Below are positions 12,770 through 24,970 of a stretch of DNA of 64,000 nucleotides, piece after piece. The stretch's first letter is position 1. Every line of letters starts with the position of its first letter. Below the pieces are notes generated by a model, which was not told the origin of the DNA, searched no databases, and was given only the letters and a program-made list of their open reading frames with translations. The DNA is from Dipteris shenzhenensis (taxonomy: Eukaryota; Polypodiophyta; Polypodiopsida; Gleicheniales): assembly GCA_047967505.1 (NCBI GenBank), contig CM106540.1; one strand, 5' to 3'. The translations under genes and the position numbers were made by a program.

Positions 12770-13195
12770 GAGATAGATGCATGGGAGGATGAATTTGGAG
12801 TGCAGCGGGGTGGTGGTGGAGGTTGTGTGGCCTGGTTGGAGACAAGAGGAGGTGGCGGGTGGATGTAGGTGTGGGTACTGTGCATAGATTGCAGCGTGCT
12901 ACCTGTGTATATGGCGAGGGCGGAAGCAGATGGTCAGAAGGAATTATGGGAGGGGATATTCTTGGGGCTAGAGATAGAGACAGAGGCATGGGAGTCTGAC
13001 TCCGGAGTGCAACGAGGTGGTGGTGGGGGTTGGGTGGCTTGGTTGGAGACAAGAGGAGGTGGCGGGTGCATGTGGGTATGGGTAGCGTGCATATATTGCA
13101 ACGTGCTACCCGTGTACATGGCGAGGGGGAAAGTGGGTGGTCGGAAGGGATTATGGGAAGGGGTATTCTCGGGGCTAGGGTTTGCCATGGAGGTA
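12770..13195. repeat. Tandem duplication of about 220 bp
   Basis: Two diverged neighbours share GGTTGGAGACAAGAGGAGG, GTGCTACC-GTGTA and GGGGCTAG segments in the same order. The duplication repeats the Pro/His-rich coding segment on the minus strand (HPPPPLVSNQATQPPPPP) and is associated with a frame change there. Confidence 0.75.
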
Positions 13196-13619
13196 AAAAT
13201 TGCTAGAGCGATGCTGGCATCTTCTTGGTTGACCTCCTTCGGGTAAGCCACGTACTTGCTTTAAAATTTACGGAAGCCCATTTCGAGCATGTGCTGCATG
13301 GAGGCCAAGATCCCTGTTGTACAAAATGATAATGCCGACGGGGTAATATTGGGATCTCGACCACATTGTAGGTGAGATATTGGTGGGTGCGGCTTGCAGC
13401 CTCGTGTCCCTGGTGCTACAACCACCTAAGGCCTTTAGCCAAGGCATGTGGATTATATGGCCAGAAAGGCATGTCATCTGGTTTGTTCAACATATTTTCG
13501 TTCAACATATTTATGTTCAATTGCGAGATATATTGTTGTTAATTTCTGTTCAACCACACTGATTCTAGACAATCACATAACCTGTGTTTGAGTTGAACGA
13601 GCCACTATTGCATGATGTT

Positions 13620-13910
13620 CCAACAACCGGGATGGTTGGGGATAATCACATTAATAGCCTAGTTTAGAAATAAAATAAGTAAGCTGTCACAAAGCTCAAT
13701 CACCAACAACTACCGGGCTAGTTTGGGGCAATCACATTAAGTCCAAGCTAGCTTGGTTTAGAAATGAAACAAGAAAACTATCCCAAAGCTTAATCACAAA
13801 CAACCACTGGGATGGTTTAGGACAATTACATTAATTCCAAGCCAACCTGGTTTAGAAATGAAACAAGTAAACTATCCAAAAGCTCAACCACAAACAACCA
13901 TCGGGATGAA
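13620..13910. repeat. Three-copy tandem repeat, unit about 92 bp
   Basis: Units starting with variants of CAACAACCGGGATGGTT and containing GGTTTAGAAATGAAACAAG and CTATCCCAAAGCTTAATCAC occur three times in a row. The copies are moderately diverged. Confidence 0.75.
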
Positions 13911-15440
13911 TTTGGCAACCACTGACTTGCGTTGTATAAAGCATGTGTTTGATGTGCTCATCAAACGTCTTGCATCCCATCTGCTTTCTGTAGATGTCTT
14001 CTTATTTGAAGAAACTCTTGTATTTTTGTACCAAAATGTCGTCACTCTAGCAATAACTTTCACACTTAGCCTATCTCTCCTTTTCTTGCGTTCTATTGAA
14101 GCTCACAAACTTCTCAGATCGGGATGGTCATGCGTTATTTCCGCTCCGCGTTCAACTTCTGGAGCCACATTGGTGCTTCTAATTGACAACATCTTCGACA
14201 TTGTGCACCCAAGCCATTTCTCCTTTGTTTTAAGGGACACCAACTAGCTAATGTCACCCTCTTTGTAGCTAGTTCATCTAAGTTGTATACCCTTTCACTT
14301 TTTTTAGGGCATTTCTCAGGTTAGAGAGCAGTGCCTCTTAGACGTGCATCTCCCAAGGTCTTCGTAGAGTTGTCACTTTATGAACTTTGAATGGCCTGAT
14401 GTTGTTGCCTCAAATGCTCCCACCAATTGTGACACCAAAGCTCATGGTCTTCGCTCCAATGGCAATGATCGAATGTGTGCATCTGCAACAACTGCTTCCT
14501 ACTGCTTCTCTGCAAGGAGTCTTATTTCTTCTCATTGTTTCTCCCTTTGAAAATTTTGCAAAAGTTTCCTCCATTCCCATTTTGATACCATGCCATTTCT
14601 TTCCTCGACCCACAATCTGTTCCTTGTGCCTTGACTAATCTTTCCATCTTTTCGGTCTTGCAGCCTTTATCAGCTTGCAAGCCACAGCAAGCTCCTCGCA
14701 AGCTCCATGTTGCCATTAATGCCAATGATCAGTGAGACACCACAATAAACCCTTGATAACAAAGAGAAGATAGCTTGTGAGGTGAGCAAAGAATAGAAGA
14801 CAACTTGCCTGAAAGACAACAATGCCAAACCAAAATCTGTGCAAGGTCACGTGACGTGTGCACGGGTTGTAGGGTGGGAGCATGTTGTAGGTACTTAATA
14901 TTCCAAGATTTGATGGGCAAGAGACATGCAATTTTTAAAATCATGGGAGTAGCAAAATTTTCAGCCACCATCGGGTTGCCTTCTCAGACGATACACGTCA
15001 ACAGAATTGGATATCCCAAACAAGTGGAATATGTCCTAAAATGCTTCAAAATACAAATAGCTCAAACGGCACGCTATCGGGCTTGATGCTGTGTATTATG
15101 AAATGCAATGAGCTTTGGCATGCTTATGAGCATATAGCAAGCAAGTGCATGGAAAAAGAAATAATTCAAAATTGTAAATGGTGTTGGATTTATTAAAAGA
15201 TCTTTGCACATTTCCAAATTGCACATTTTCAAAATGTCCTCCACGGAAAAATTGGAGGACTCTTGAAGGACTCTGCACCACCCTTGAAAACTGTGAGGAA
15301 TGGGGTGCAGGTTGAGTTGGGCAATATTAGAGGGGTTGGCAAAATATAGGTCTCCCTCTAGAAAAAAGGCCATCGCGAGGATAGGCTGCATGTACACCAT
15401 GTGGCGGTGCTTGAGTGCTTAGAGGGAGTTGGGGGGAAGT
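13911..15440. other. No supported gene
   Basis: Open frames of 60-130 codons occur on both strands but none has recognisable motifs or steady protein character. No RNA gene, clear repeat or terminal structure was seen. Confidence 0.4.
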
Positions 15441-15449
15441 GAGTATGTG

Positions 15450-17130
15450 AGGTCAAAATTGTATGGGGTGGACTCTACGATTAGTGTGGAGAAGTGGAGA
15501 TGATAAGTTTCCTCCACTGTGCCTAGTGCAAGAGAGTACATGGCCAAAAATTGAGAGTCCTGCTGAAGGCAACGAGCAAGGTTCTCTTGGTGCGGTGAGG
15601 GTTGGGAATTGCGAGGGCGGGGGCTTTGGCAAGCGAGGTCCAGCTTTTGTTGCAGAGCAAAATGGCTCTGTTATTGTTGGAGGAGCGTGTCGTGGAGGTC
15701 CTGGATCTATGAGCTTTGGGTGAGTGCATGTCTTCAAACTGCTTCTTGTACCATTCATGCTTGGCATCAAGTTGTGTTTGCAGGAGGTGCATGCGAGTCT
15801 GAAGCTCTTCAGTGTATTTTGCCTACTGCTTTAATCTTTGGATAGCGAGCTATCTTGCTGCTTGTATGGTAGCCGCCTTGACCTGTTCTATCTAGAGCTC
15901 CTATTGTAGGCGGCTTTGCTCGAATGTGGTTAGCATGACCTAGGCCATTCTAGTTGCTTGGCTCTCCTAGTGCCGCTAGAAAATGTTGAGCGTCATCTAC
16001 TGATGCTGGATCAATGTGTGCATTAGGCACTCTTCCATGTGGTTGGCGTGGTGGAAGCCTTGAGCCAACAATTGTTGGTAAGCATGCTGTAATTGGTACG
16101 CTTCCTGCAAGCAGTAGGACAAGAGCCTCCTGTGAGTTGACCCAACCGACAGAGATGGGGCAATTTGATGGAGTGGTGGGCATGGAGCTAGGGGACCAAC
16201 TAGGGCAAGTTGAGGCTAGGGAGGTAGTTGTGGCTCTAAGTTGGTGTCGAGGGCCGGAGGGGTGTGCACCGTGTGCTCTTGCTCCTTCCTCTGCTCTTTC
16301 ACTAAGGCCGCTTGACAAGGTGCCTCTTCATGAGCTGCTTTCTCTAACTGATGTTGAGCGATATGCTCGTCGTATTTGTCCTTAGCCTCTGCTTTAGCTT
16401 GGGCTTTGGCGGTGGCTTTGTCTAGGCATGATTTTCCTTTGCCTGCCTTGGGGGGTGTCCTGTTGGAGCCTTGTTCTGAAGCTAGCTCTATGTTGGCAAG
16501 GGTTTTGGTGGCGATGAGGCCGAAGTAGTAGCTCCTCCCGCTTTAAGTGATAAATGATCGGCATGAGCAACATCGGGTTGCCGATCTTCTGGTTATGGTG
16601 CATGCAGATGCCGCAAAGCTCCTTGTGGAAATACATAGCCCAATTGGTGGGCCGCAAGTGTCAGAGGAGGGCGAGGTAGTTGGGCACTATTGTCTATGGG
16701 TGGTCCAACATACCCACTCTGGTGAGGAATTGGAGTGCACGGGCGTGCTCTCGTAGCTTGTGGAGGAGGATGGAGTCAAAGGGTAGGTTGTCATGACCCT
16801 TGTAGTTAACCACTCCAAATTCCTCTAGTTCTTGTAAGGGGCAGCGATGAAGCTGCAGGGCGGACCTCATCGTGTCGATGTTGAAATGGTACTGGTGGAG
16901 GTTTCCCCTGAGCATCAGTTAGGATGGTAGTGTTGTTGGAGACATTGTAGCTCTCCAAGAACTCCATAATAACCCGCATGTCCACATGGCAGGGGAAAAG
17001 CAATGCCAAATCGTGGAGTCCCAGTGCTTGAAGGTGTGGCTGCACGTCAGGGATCTGTAGTGCCTCGTAGTAATAGTACGGCTTGAATTCCCTGTTTGGG
17101 GCACACTTGTACTTTGAGTGCATCACACAG
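15450..17130 (-). pseudogene. Unrecognised plant protein remnant, probably element-derived
   Basis: Minus-strand readings in neighbouring frames look like one protein. The N-terminal part at 17126-16930 includes YYYYEALQIPDVQPHLQALG and VDMRVIMEFLESYNVSNNT. This is followed at 16915-16700 by LEEFGVVNYKGHDNLPFDS and LHKLREHARALQFLTRVG, then at 16657-16530 by RPTNWAMYFHKELCGIC and MLLMPIIYHLKREELLLR. The rest, to 15450, is rich in Lys, Pro, Ala and Gln. Frames change at about 16915 and 16700, and several stops occur. I do not recognise a Pfam-style domain. The organisation (globular N-terminus, then a low-complexity charged tail) suits a gag-like or transposon-linked protein. Confidence 0.4.
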
Positions 17131-17579
17131 CCCTTCAGTTCTAATAACCATTGGGGTTCGAGCGGGGAGTTACGGTCTTTGTGATGGCATACTCCATGTC
17201 GTGTGTTGCTCTTTGATCCTCTATAGCTTTGTGGCTCTTTCGTCTACATGGCCCACGTTGGAATCCGTGTCTTCCAACTCTTCGTCCAAGACATGGGATG
17301 GCTTGGGTGATGGAGGCAATCGGGGTGCTGGAGGTAGCAAGCTGGGAGGGCCATGTGGGATTTCGTGGCAAGCTTTGGAAATCTTGCTCAAAGTCATAGA
17401 TTATGTCATAGGGATTCATGATGACATTTGGATTTGACTGGGGATGGCACAGATAATGATTTATGAGTGTGCTTAGAGGCTGGTGGCTATCAAGGACTCT
17501 ACAGGAATTTTCGCAGAGTCTAGCCGAAACGGCTAATGAAACGTCTGGGTGCCCAAGTCCCTGTTTATATAGACTTCCA

Positions 17580-17945
17580 TTATTGCCCCGCATGGCATTA
17601 TGAGGCATGGCATTAAGTAGCATGGCAATGAGTTAGCAGGGCATGGCATTAAGCAGTGTGGCGATGCGTTAGTAGGGCATGGCATTACGTTAGTAGGATG
17701 GCAATGTGTGGATTGCAACGTGGCGTTGTGTTATAATGCAATGTGTGTGTGGCATGGCAATGCATTATGGAAGAGTGGCGATACATTAGCTAATGAAACA
17801 TGCTTGTGACATGGCATTGCATTGTGTAATGCAACGTGGAAAGAACATTGCATTGCGTTATCAGAGCGTGGCATTTCATTATGTAATGCAACGTGGACAG
17901 CGCATCGTGATGAACTGTGTAATGCAATGTGTGGTGTTATCAACT
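17580..17945. repeat. Minisatellite with GGCATGGCATTA-type units
   Basis: Short units around CATGGCATTA, CATGGCAATG and TAATGCAACGTGG recur more than a dozen times in about 365 bp, with variable spacing and many substitutions. Open frames across it are low-complexity by-products. Confidence 0.75.
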
Positions 17946-18940
17946 TAATGCCACGTCTGCCCCTTTGTCAATTTTTTGAACAGAGTTGACATTTTTCTGG
18001 ACTTGCCTTTTGAACTTAGACTTTCTTTGACATTTTGACCCTAAAGGGACTCTAGTGGATTCGAGAAACTTGACCAATTATGTAGGAGAAACCAGCATGA
18101 GACTGATCTTGAGGGGTGGCTGGTGTGCCCTATGTGGAGATGCAAGCCCTAATCACCTAGTTCCCTTTTTTACCTTAGTGAGTGCTCTATGTAGCTAAAG
18201 TAATCGTGAGAGGTGGCGAGTGTGAGTGTCATGCCTACCGTAAGACTCACCTAGACATTAACTTGCATGCGCGTTTCTTCTAGAGACCCTCAGGGGGGTC
18301 ACTATATATAAACCATATATATCACGTGTGTTCAAGGCCTATTTATAAAATCCCTTATCTATAAATTTATCATGAATAAAATACACCCTTTTTCTATTCA
18401 ATTTGTGAATACCCCCTTTATATGATATCCTTTTGTATGTGAAAAATGTGTAAAATCAAGATTTACAATACTCCTTCCATTGAAATTGTGTGCTATGCTT
18501 ACAGATTTACGAGTGACACCCCCGAGTAGAGACCTTCCTTCCTTAGGTGGTATTGGGGGATACTGATGCCGAATCACAACATACCTAGATGATAACCAAG
18601 TGGAGCAAGCGTTAAGCTTACCGATCACTTGGGATGTTAGCTGAGGGCCTTGGTAGTTGTTTGGCATGTGTCATTCTTCATTCATGGCCTATGTCTTTTG
18701 GTGATTCCTGTTGAGAGTGGGAGCCAGGTGTCATGGTGCTACCTTCTTTACGAGGGTAGGTTCTTGTGGAGCCATGGACTTTTGCTTGTTGGCAATGGTG
18801 AGGGACATGAGCGTTGTTGGCCCAACGGCCTGTGGTCCTTGTACTTGAGTGGCGCTTGAAGGAGGTTCTTGTAGAAGGAGCTAGCTTCGTGGTACTATCT
18901 AAAAATAAGAATCAGCTAGTCAAAGTACCATCTCTGATGT
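17946..18940. other. No supported gene
   Basis: A short TATATATAAACCATATATATC palindrome-like AT stretch lies near 18302-18322. Otherwise I see no gene, element end or clear repeat. Confidence 0.4.
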
Positions 18941-18949
18941 CATATCCAA

Positions 18950-19690
18950 TTGTTTCTTCTTTAGTGAAGAGAAGGGATTTCTTCTCATCAAAGAGAGCTA
19001 TAGCCTTTTGATCTACACATTGCAAGTCTCATAGGTGGCTAATCTTGGCACATACAACACATCACATATGGACTTGATTGTAACAATTTAGGCCTAAACT
19101 TCAAGGAAATAGAGTCTTCATTTTTTATTTTCAATTTAGAACTTGTTCCTATCAAAGACCATGCAAAACTTGGGTACTAATGTCATTGTGCTAATTTGAA
19201 CATTTGTAGCCCAATTTTATTATTTTTTGCTTTTAGAGAAGTTGGAAAAACTTCTCCAACTATGACCGACCTTGGTGATGTAGTCTTGCACCAAGTGTTC
19301 TTCATCGGAAACATCTATCTTGAGGTCAATTATGTGAGTTTCATTATTCATCTCAGAGATCTTCTTGTGCACCTTCCAAGTTCCAAGAGTTTGTTCATCT
19401 CTTGGTCAATTGGATATGAAGAAGGATGGTTATAAAATAGTCTTACTAATGATGGCCAATGCCTTTGTATCTTGCACTAGCCAATCTTGCATTGCAACAA
19501 GATCAGCTACATTGGTCACCATTCTAATGGTATTCTTATTGTTATTTGATCTTGCCTCTATTCTCATACTTATTTGGCAAACACCTCTCAAACTAGTAGA
19601 ATCTAGACCTTCATTTTCCATCGTGGGATAGTTTGACCCATCAAGCTTGCTAATTTCCTCAAAGTTGGGGATGTGTATCTTGCTAGCCAT
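18950..19690 (-). pseudogene. Ty1/copia gag start remnant
   Basis: The minus strand opens with MASKIHIPNFEEISKLDG at 19690, the typical beginning of plant copia gag proteins, which build the particle around element RNA. After about 86 codons the frame is broken, and further gag-like text (VHKKISEMNNETHIIDLK) continues to about 19330, becoming unreadable near 18950. A primer-binding-site-like motif sits 111 bp upstream of the ATG, as expected for a leader. Protease, integrase and reverse transcriptase are missing. Confidence 0.6.
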
Positions 19691-19800
19691 TGTAACGAGT
19701 CATTGAGTTGCAAAGCTGAACCAAACACTAAGATTCCTCAATTTGAGAGGAACTTTGTCATTCAACATTGACATACAATACAAGAATATTTTAATAACAC

Positions 19801-19813
19801 GGTTCTAATACCA
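19801..19813 (-). promoter_or_regulatory. Degenerate copia primer-binding site
   Basis: The minus strand reads TGGTATTAGAACC, close to TGGTATCAGAGCC, the usual plant copia PBS complementary to initiator methionine tRNA. It lies just upstream of the gag ATG at 19690 and is preceded by ACA, which suits an LTR end. The LTR itself (beyond 19815) could not be delimited. Confidence 0.5.
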
Positions 19814-20329
19814 TGTCAATTTCTTTTTGGGGCCCAATAAACCTCAGAGCACAACAAAGACTATCTACTGAGGATCTTGATATTGAAAGCTTCTCCTTGG
19901 TGCTATAATCGATCGATACCATGAGCAACACTTGATCATGATGATGCATGCACACAAAAAAAATGCTAATTTTAATAAACAATAGGTCACACAAAAACAT
20001 CTCCTTGACTATGTGAATCTATCAATGGGATACAATCCTTCCAACCCTATTAGGATGTATGACAGCTTGCTAGGCCACAATCATCCTTGCTTATCTTGTC
20101 TTAGACTTGCCTTGGCAATGGCCATTCTTGCTATGGAACTTCTAGCATGTTGTTCCTATTGTGTGTCTATGAACTTTGGACTTGCAAGAAGATGGAGAAT
20201 GTGTAGAGAAAATTCTTTGAAGGTTATTCCTATAATATGAGAACATCAAGGTTGTACTTATTGCTAGAAATAAAGAGATCCTATTAGAAGCATGAACTTC
20301 ATTTATCATCTGAGGAGAAGTCAAAATAA

Positions 20330-20900
20330 TGGTCTGGATGGAAATAATGTAGCCAAAACCTTAATGTCCTAAATAAAGTTGAAAAGCAAAGGAAGCATCT
20401 TCAAAATTCATATAACCATGGCTCATATCCCCAAGGATATGGCCATAAATATAAAGGTAAAAAAGTAAACCTAATCAATAGCGTTGGCAAAACAACAATC
20501 ACAATCACTACCACAAGCCAATGGGTTGTTTATGTGAATCAATGACGTGAAAGCAATCCTTTTTGCAAGCTTGCCCTCCATACTATTTGAGTTCTATGTT
20601 ATGGTGACCATTTGGATTATCATGATATGGTGAGTGCCTTGACAAATGAAGAAGCACAATCATCTAATTTGTATGCAAAATTGATCTTATAGAAATCATT
20701 ACTTGCAAACCAATTCAAACCAAAGCATGCATATGTTGTTTTTATAAACTATGGTTGAAAAAACCATAAAGGTGAGCACTACTCGAAGAACAAATAGTGC
20801 AATGACTCTAAGAATAAAAGGCATACTTGATGTACGAAATCTTACATTGGTTTTGCTTAATTCACAACAGACTACACCTTATTTTGTCATGCCTGTTGAT
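20330..20900 (+). pseudogene. Possible retroelement gag remnant
   Basis: Interrupted plus-strand text such as CYGDHLDYHDMVSALTNEEA recalls the zinc-knuckle neighbourhood of plant retroelement gag proteins (a C-x-G-D-H pattern followed by acidic residues). Stops are frequent and no second domain is seen, so this is a weak call. Confidence 0.25.
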
Positions 20901-23279
20901 GGCATGATTTAGGTATTTTTGCTTGATGTTTATTATGTTGATGGATGAACCTCTTCTATTGAGAGAGACCTTTCATTGATGAAGGATTTAAACCCTACTC
21001 ATTTGCAGGGAGGAATTGAAGGGATGTCAACTCATAGGTGAGTATCGAGTGAGCTCTAGTATGGATGGTTGTAATCCAAACTTTGGTGGAGTAAGTAGAA
21101 TGAAGAAGTAAGTGATGATGGAGGCACGTAGAGCTATTTGAAGGTGATCTTGCAAAACATGAAGGTCTTGATATTCAACACTTCTAAGTCCATCCATTGA
21201 GAGAGAGAGAGGTCATCTCATGAAGTGGAGAACAAGTTGAGATAACTTTACCATAACCATATTTGGTTATAATTTTGAAGGCTCATCTTCACGTTGGAGA
21301 TGGCAAAATTACAGTAAGAATCACAAATTTTCTTTTTACCTGATGAGTCTATCATTATTTTAGTCTTCTTCAATGAGGGTCTCATGCATCTTTCTCTTTG
21401 CTTAGCTTTGAGTGTCAGCTTGTTAGTTGATTGGTTTTAGCATCGTTAGTTCTACACGTCTTCCTCCTTAGCTATTGAGATTTTCTTGGCAGAAGGGCAG
21501 ACTATTCTATGTGAATGGAAGATCATAATATCTCCTTGTTTCTTATCTCATGGGGAGTACCTTTGTGGCTTGCCGTGCCAAGACTTGGGGTCCCTTTACT
21601 CCTACATGGGTCTCAAGTCCTACCTAGGTGCCATGCAAGTGTACATGGTCCTAGGCACTATTGAAAAGATGGATCTTGGGATCTATGCAACACCATTATT
21701 GGAGGGTTTTGGGATGGTGAGGTTCCCCTTGACCATTGTATGCAACACTAGGATGTCCTACGTAGCCATTTAGCTTCAAGGGGCTCTTAATAGCATTGAA
21801 TTGGGTGTTTTATCTCATCCTGCATGCTATGGATGTTCTTCTTCATAAGTTGATAATGAGATTTTGATGTCACTACAAGCAAGGCTCACAATACCCTGGA
21901 AAAGCTGTAGTAAAATAGTCTATAACCAATACATGGTAACAAAGAAGAGGATTCTACTCCTTGAAGATTGTAGCCACAAGTGCAATGAATTATTTCAAGG
22001 AATGTCATCCATCATGAACTCAACACTCCTCTACTTGACCATTCTCTCAAATCTCTCCTCTCTCAAAGTTTATCTTGAGTTTATATCTCTCAACTTATTC
22101 TCACCAATAGATAATAAGAACACATGAAAACATTGAATTCAAATAAAAGAGTAAAAATGAATAAATTTCCTTCCATATCTCAAAACCGATAGCTTTTTGA
22201 ACCACATTACAACTCCCTTTACAACTTGGGAGTGAGAAATTACAAATTTAAAGTCTTGCTAGCTCAATAAAATATAAAGTATAGAGGTGGTATTCCTAAG
22301 GACAAAGGGGAATGGAGTTAGCTTACATAATTACATATTCTAGCAATCTCTTCAATATCATTAAAAGGGGCTGGGATAGAGTATAAGTAAGAGCTCTCCA
22401 CCTAGCTAAACTTTGTAGCCAAATTCAAAAAATGGCCTCCTTTCCAAGTGAATTCTTGCTACCATAAAAGAGTTCTGTTCATTTACTAAAGCTTGATCCT
22501 GATTTGTTGATTTGAATTCCCTTCTAATTTCAAGCCAGGTTTGCACCTAAAATCTTGCTTTTGCCAAAGCTATTCCCAAGTTTGTAACCGTTTCCTAGGG
22601 CGCCAACTCCCTTTAGTAAGAAAACCTATTAAAATCTTGAGTATGAGATTAATTTAACAATATGCCATGAGTAGAAATTATTCAAATTAACATAGTTGTG
22701 TTCTACACTAAAAGAGCTTCAAATATGTCTCTACACCTTGAAATTTGGGTAATACATGAAAAAGTTACATGAATTGGAAAAGAGATAGGTTTTCATATTT
22801 AGTGTATTTTTTGTTTTAACCCCCCCCTCCCCCCCTTGGGCCTCACATATTATGAAAAATATGTAAAAATCTTAAAATCTTGTATATTTTTCAAGGTATA
22901 TACCTTATATTTTGTGAGAGGGGGAACTGAAATTTTCATATTTTTCCCTTACATATTTGAAATTTTTTATGGAAATCCATGCATATTATATATTAACCTT
23001 ATCCCCCCATACCTTAGATTTTGGACGAGGGTAATAACATATTACATATTGAGTTGGTGCCCCAGGAACCATTTCTTAAAGAGGACCCAAAATTTACCAA
23101 AATCTACATCAGTAAGAGGGGGCTAATTGGAGAAAATCGAGATCCAAATAAAATCAATGTCCATGAATGCTCCTTTATCAGAAAAGACCATCTGACACTT
23201 GACTTGTTGAAAGGCATGCCAATGTGCTCACAAAAGCTGACTTCCCTTGGTTTGACAAGGCTTAGGGTTGCATAAGGCA
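20901..23279. other. Mostly unassigned AT-rich DNA with a C-run
   Basis: No gene is supported. A pyrimidine run with uninterrupted Cs lies at 22820-22835. A plus-strand open frame at 23021-23275 has a plausible amino acid composition (RDPNKINVHECSFIRKDHL) but no recognisable family. Confidence 0.4.
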
Positions 23280-24970
23280 AAGAGTATAGGATAGTTCTTT
23301 CATTTAGGAATCCTTATAGGTATGACATACTTGAAATCTCTCAGGAGGAGGCCAGCTCAATCTACATCAGGATGTAAAATAGCTTTAATTACCCATGAGG
23401 AGGCTAATTTGAAAGCAACCTATTGAATGTCAATTACTCCTAGTCCCCCCTCTTTCTTAGTTCTTGTGCAAAAAGACCACTTAACCTTATCAATTCTTCT
23501 TTTAGTGTCAATGCCTCCCCAAAGGAACGATCTACAAATCTTGATAAATTTCTCAAGTCTACTCTTGGATGGGCACCAACAAGACAGGTAGAAGATGGAG
23601 ATAGGGTAGATGCAATTATTAAGAACCACCCTTCTCCCTGCTAGATTGGCTTAGAAGCCTCTCCGCTTGTTAATTTTGGCCCTAAATCTGTTTAGGAACT
23701 AGTCCCATCTGTCCTCCATGGATACCTTCAAACCCATGGGAATCCCAAAAAGGTAAAATACCTTACCTTTGGGAATCTTTTTGCAACCTAGCTGTGCCAG
23801 AGTGATCTGCTCCTTATGTATCAAGATTGCATAGCTTGTCTTGGAGTGATTTATTATAGACCCAGATGCCACACAAAAAGCGTCCAAGCATTGAAGTGTT
23901 GTGGTTACATCTTGAGGAGTATTTCTTAGTGTGAGGTGGGTGTCATCTGTAAACTATTGGTTAGCCAATTGGAGACCATCAGGAAGTTCAATGCCTCACA
24001 GTGTTCCTCTATCTATCTGCTCTTACAGTAACCATCCCAAGACATTAGCTGAAATTGCAAGGAGCAAGAGGCAGCCCTAACAAATAGATCTCTTTAACAA
24101 AAAGGGTTGAGTAATTTTCCCATTGACACAAATTCTAGTAGAGGCATTAGAAAGGAGAAGCTTGACAAAATATATCTACTAATTACCAAGTCTCATGTCG
24201 TGCAGAGATTGGAGTAAAAAGTCCCGGCTTAGCCTATCATAGGCCTTGTCAAAATCAACCTTGAGGAAGCATATATCTTGGTGTGTAACCCTAGCATATT
24301 CACATCCTTCCTAGATGTTGATGATAGCTTCAAGAAGATGTCTACCTTTGATAAAAACTTTTTGTTCTAGTCATATCCATTTTTCCATTCTATTTTGGAG
24401 TCTCAATGCTAAAGCCTTGTGGCTAGAATCTTGTAGCAACAATTTAGCATTATGAGAGGTCTCCAATTACTTAGCTCAGTTTTATCTCCCTCCTTAGGAA
24501 TGAGTTTAATAACTCCACCATTCAGATGAAACGAAAGCTACTCCAAGGCCATGCTTTTATTCCAAACTTTCAAAAGCTGAGGGCCTATAATTTCCTAGAA
24601 GCATTTGTAAAATTCACAAGATAATCCATCCTCACCAAGTGTCTTACCATCTGCCATGGAGTAAACTGCATCCTTAAGTTCCTAGAGTGTTACATCGTTA
24701 TCACGCTAGACTCTATAAAAAACTAGAACAGTAGGCTTTCTAGCACGGCTGTGCTATCTCCTTGCATCTGTGATATCCTCATTGATCTCAGTTGTTGTGC
24801 TTAGTAAGCCTTGGAAATGTTGCCTAATGATGTCTAAGTTTTCTTCATTTGAAAAGGCTACTAGACCATTTTCTTTGCTGAGTAAAGGGATTTCCTCTTG
24901 AGCCCTTTTTTTGCTAATAATGAGTTTAAAAGTTTCTTTGGTAGGTCTATCTATCTTTCCTTAGACAAGG
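23280..24970 (-). pseudogene. L1-type LINE reverse transcriptase remnant
   Basis: Read from right to left on the minus strand: an N-terminal RT region at about 24900-24600 with GKTLGEDGLSCEFYKCF, then VIKLIPKEGDKTELSNWRP near 24500, motif A as KVDFDKAYDRLSRDF near 24240, motif C as FTDDTHLT near 23950 (the usual form is FADD), and the thumb segment LWGGIDTKRRIDKVKW with GGLGVID at 23540-23430. These are hallmarks of L1-clade ORF2 proteins, which copy element RNA at a nicked chromosomal target. Stops and frame changes are common; endonuclease and 3' end were not found. It is a different subfamily from the 40-47 kb L1. Confidence 0.75.

Larger units (their letters stand above)
11620..13250 (-). 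pseudogene. Decayed proline-rich protein remnant
   Basis: The minus strand begins a protein-like reading near 13190 (MANPSPENTPSHNPFRPP) rich in Pro, Ser, Thr and His. It continues through several frame changes: near 12570-12280 with SLRDLAPLSTNFWKSG, near 12170-12050 with RRWTWAKLRKKQEKDPNI, and near 11960-11640 with DDKFHRLYHEIIFDARARG. The frames shift around internal tandem duplications. No known domain is recognised. It could be a host protein or a retroelement gag-like protein. A functional product is not plausible with the present breaks. Confidence 0.35.

Noticed and set aside
17533-17943. Cys/Pro/His-rich frames over the GGCATGGCATTA minisatellite
   Set aside because: The residues simply repeat the unit; no non-repeat sequence supports a gene.
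17580-17945. CRISPR-like spacing of short repeats
   Set aside because: Units are degenerate, spacers are not unique, and the context is a plant nuclear genome.
18302-18322. TATA-rich palindrome as a gene promoter
   Set aside because: No convincing gene starts downstream on either strand.
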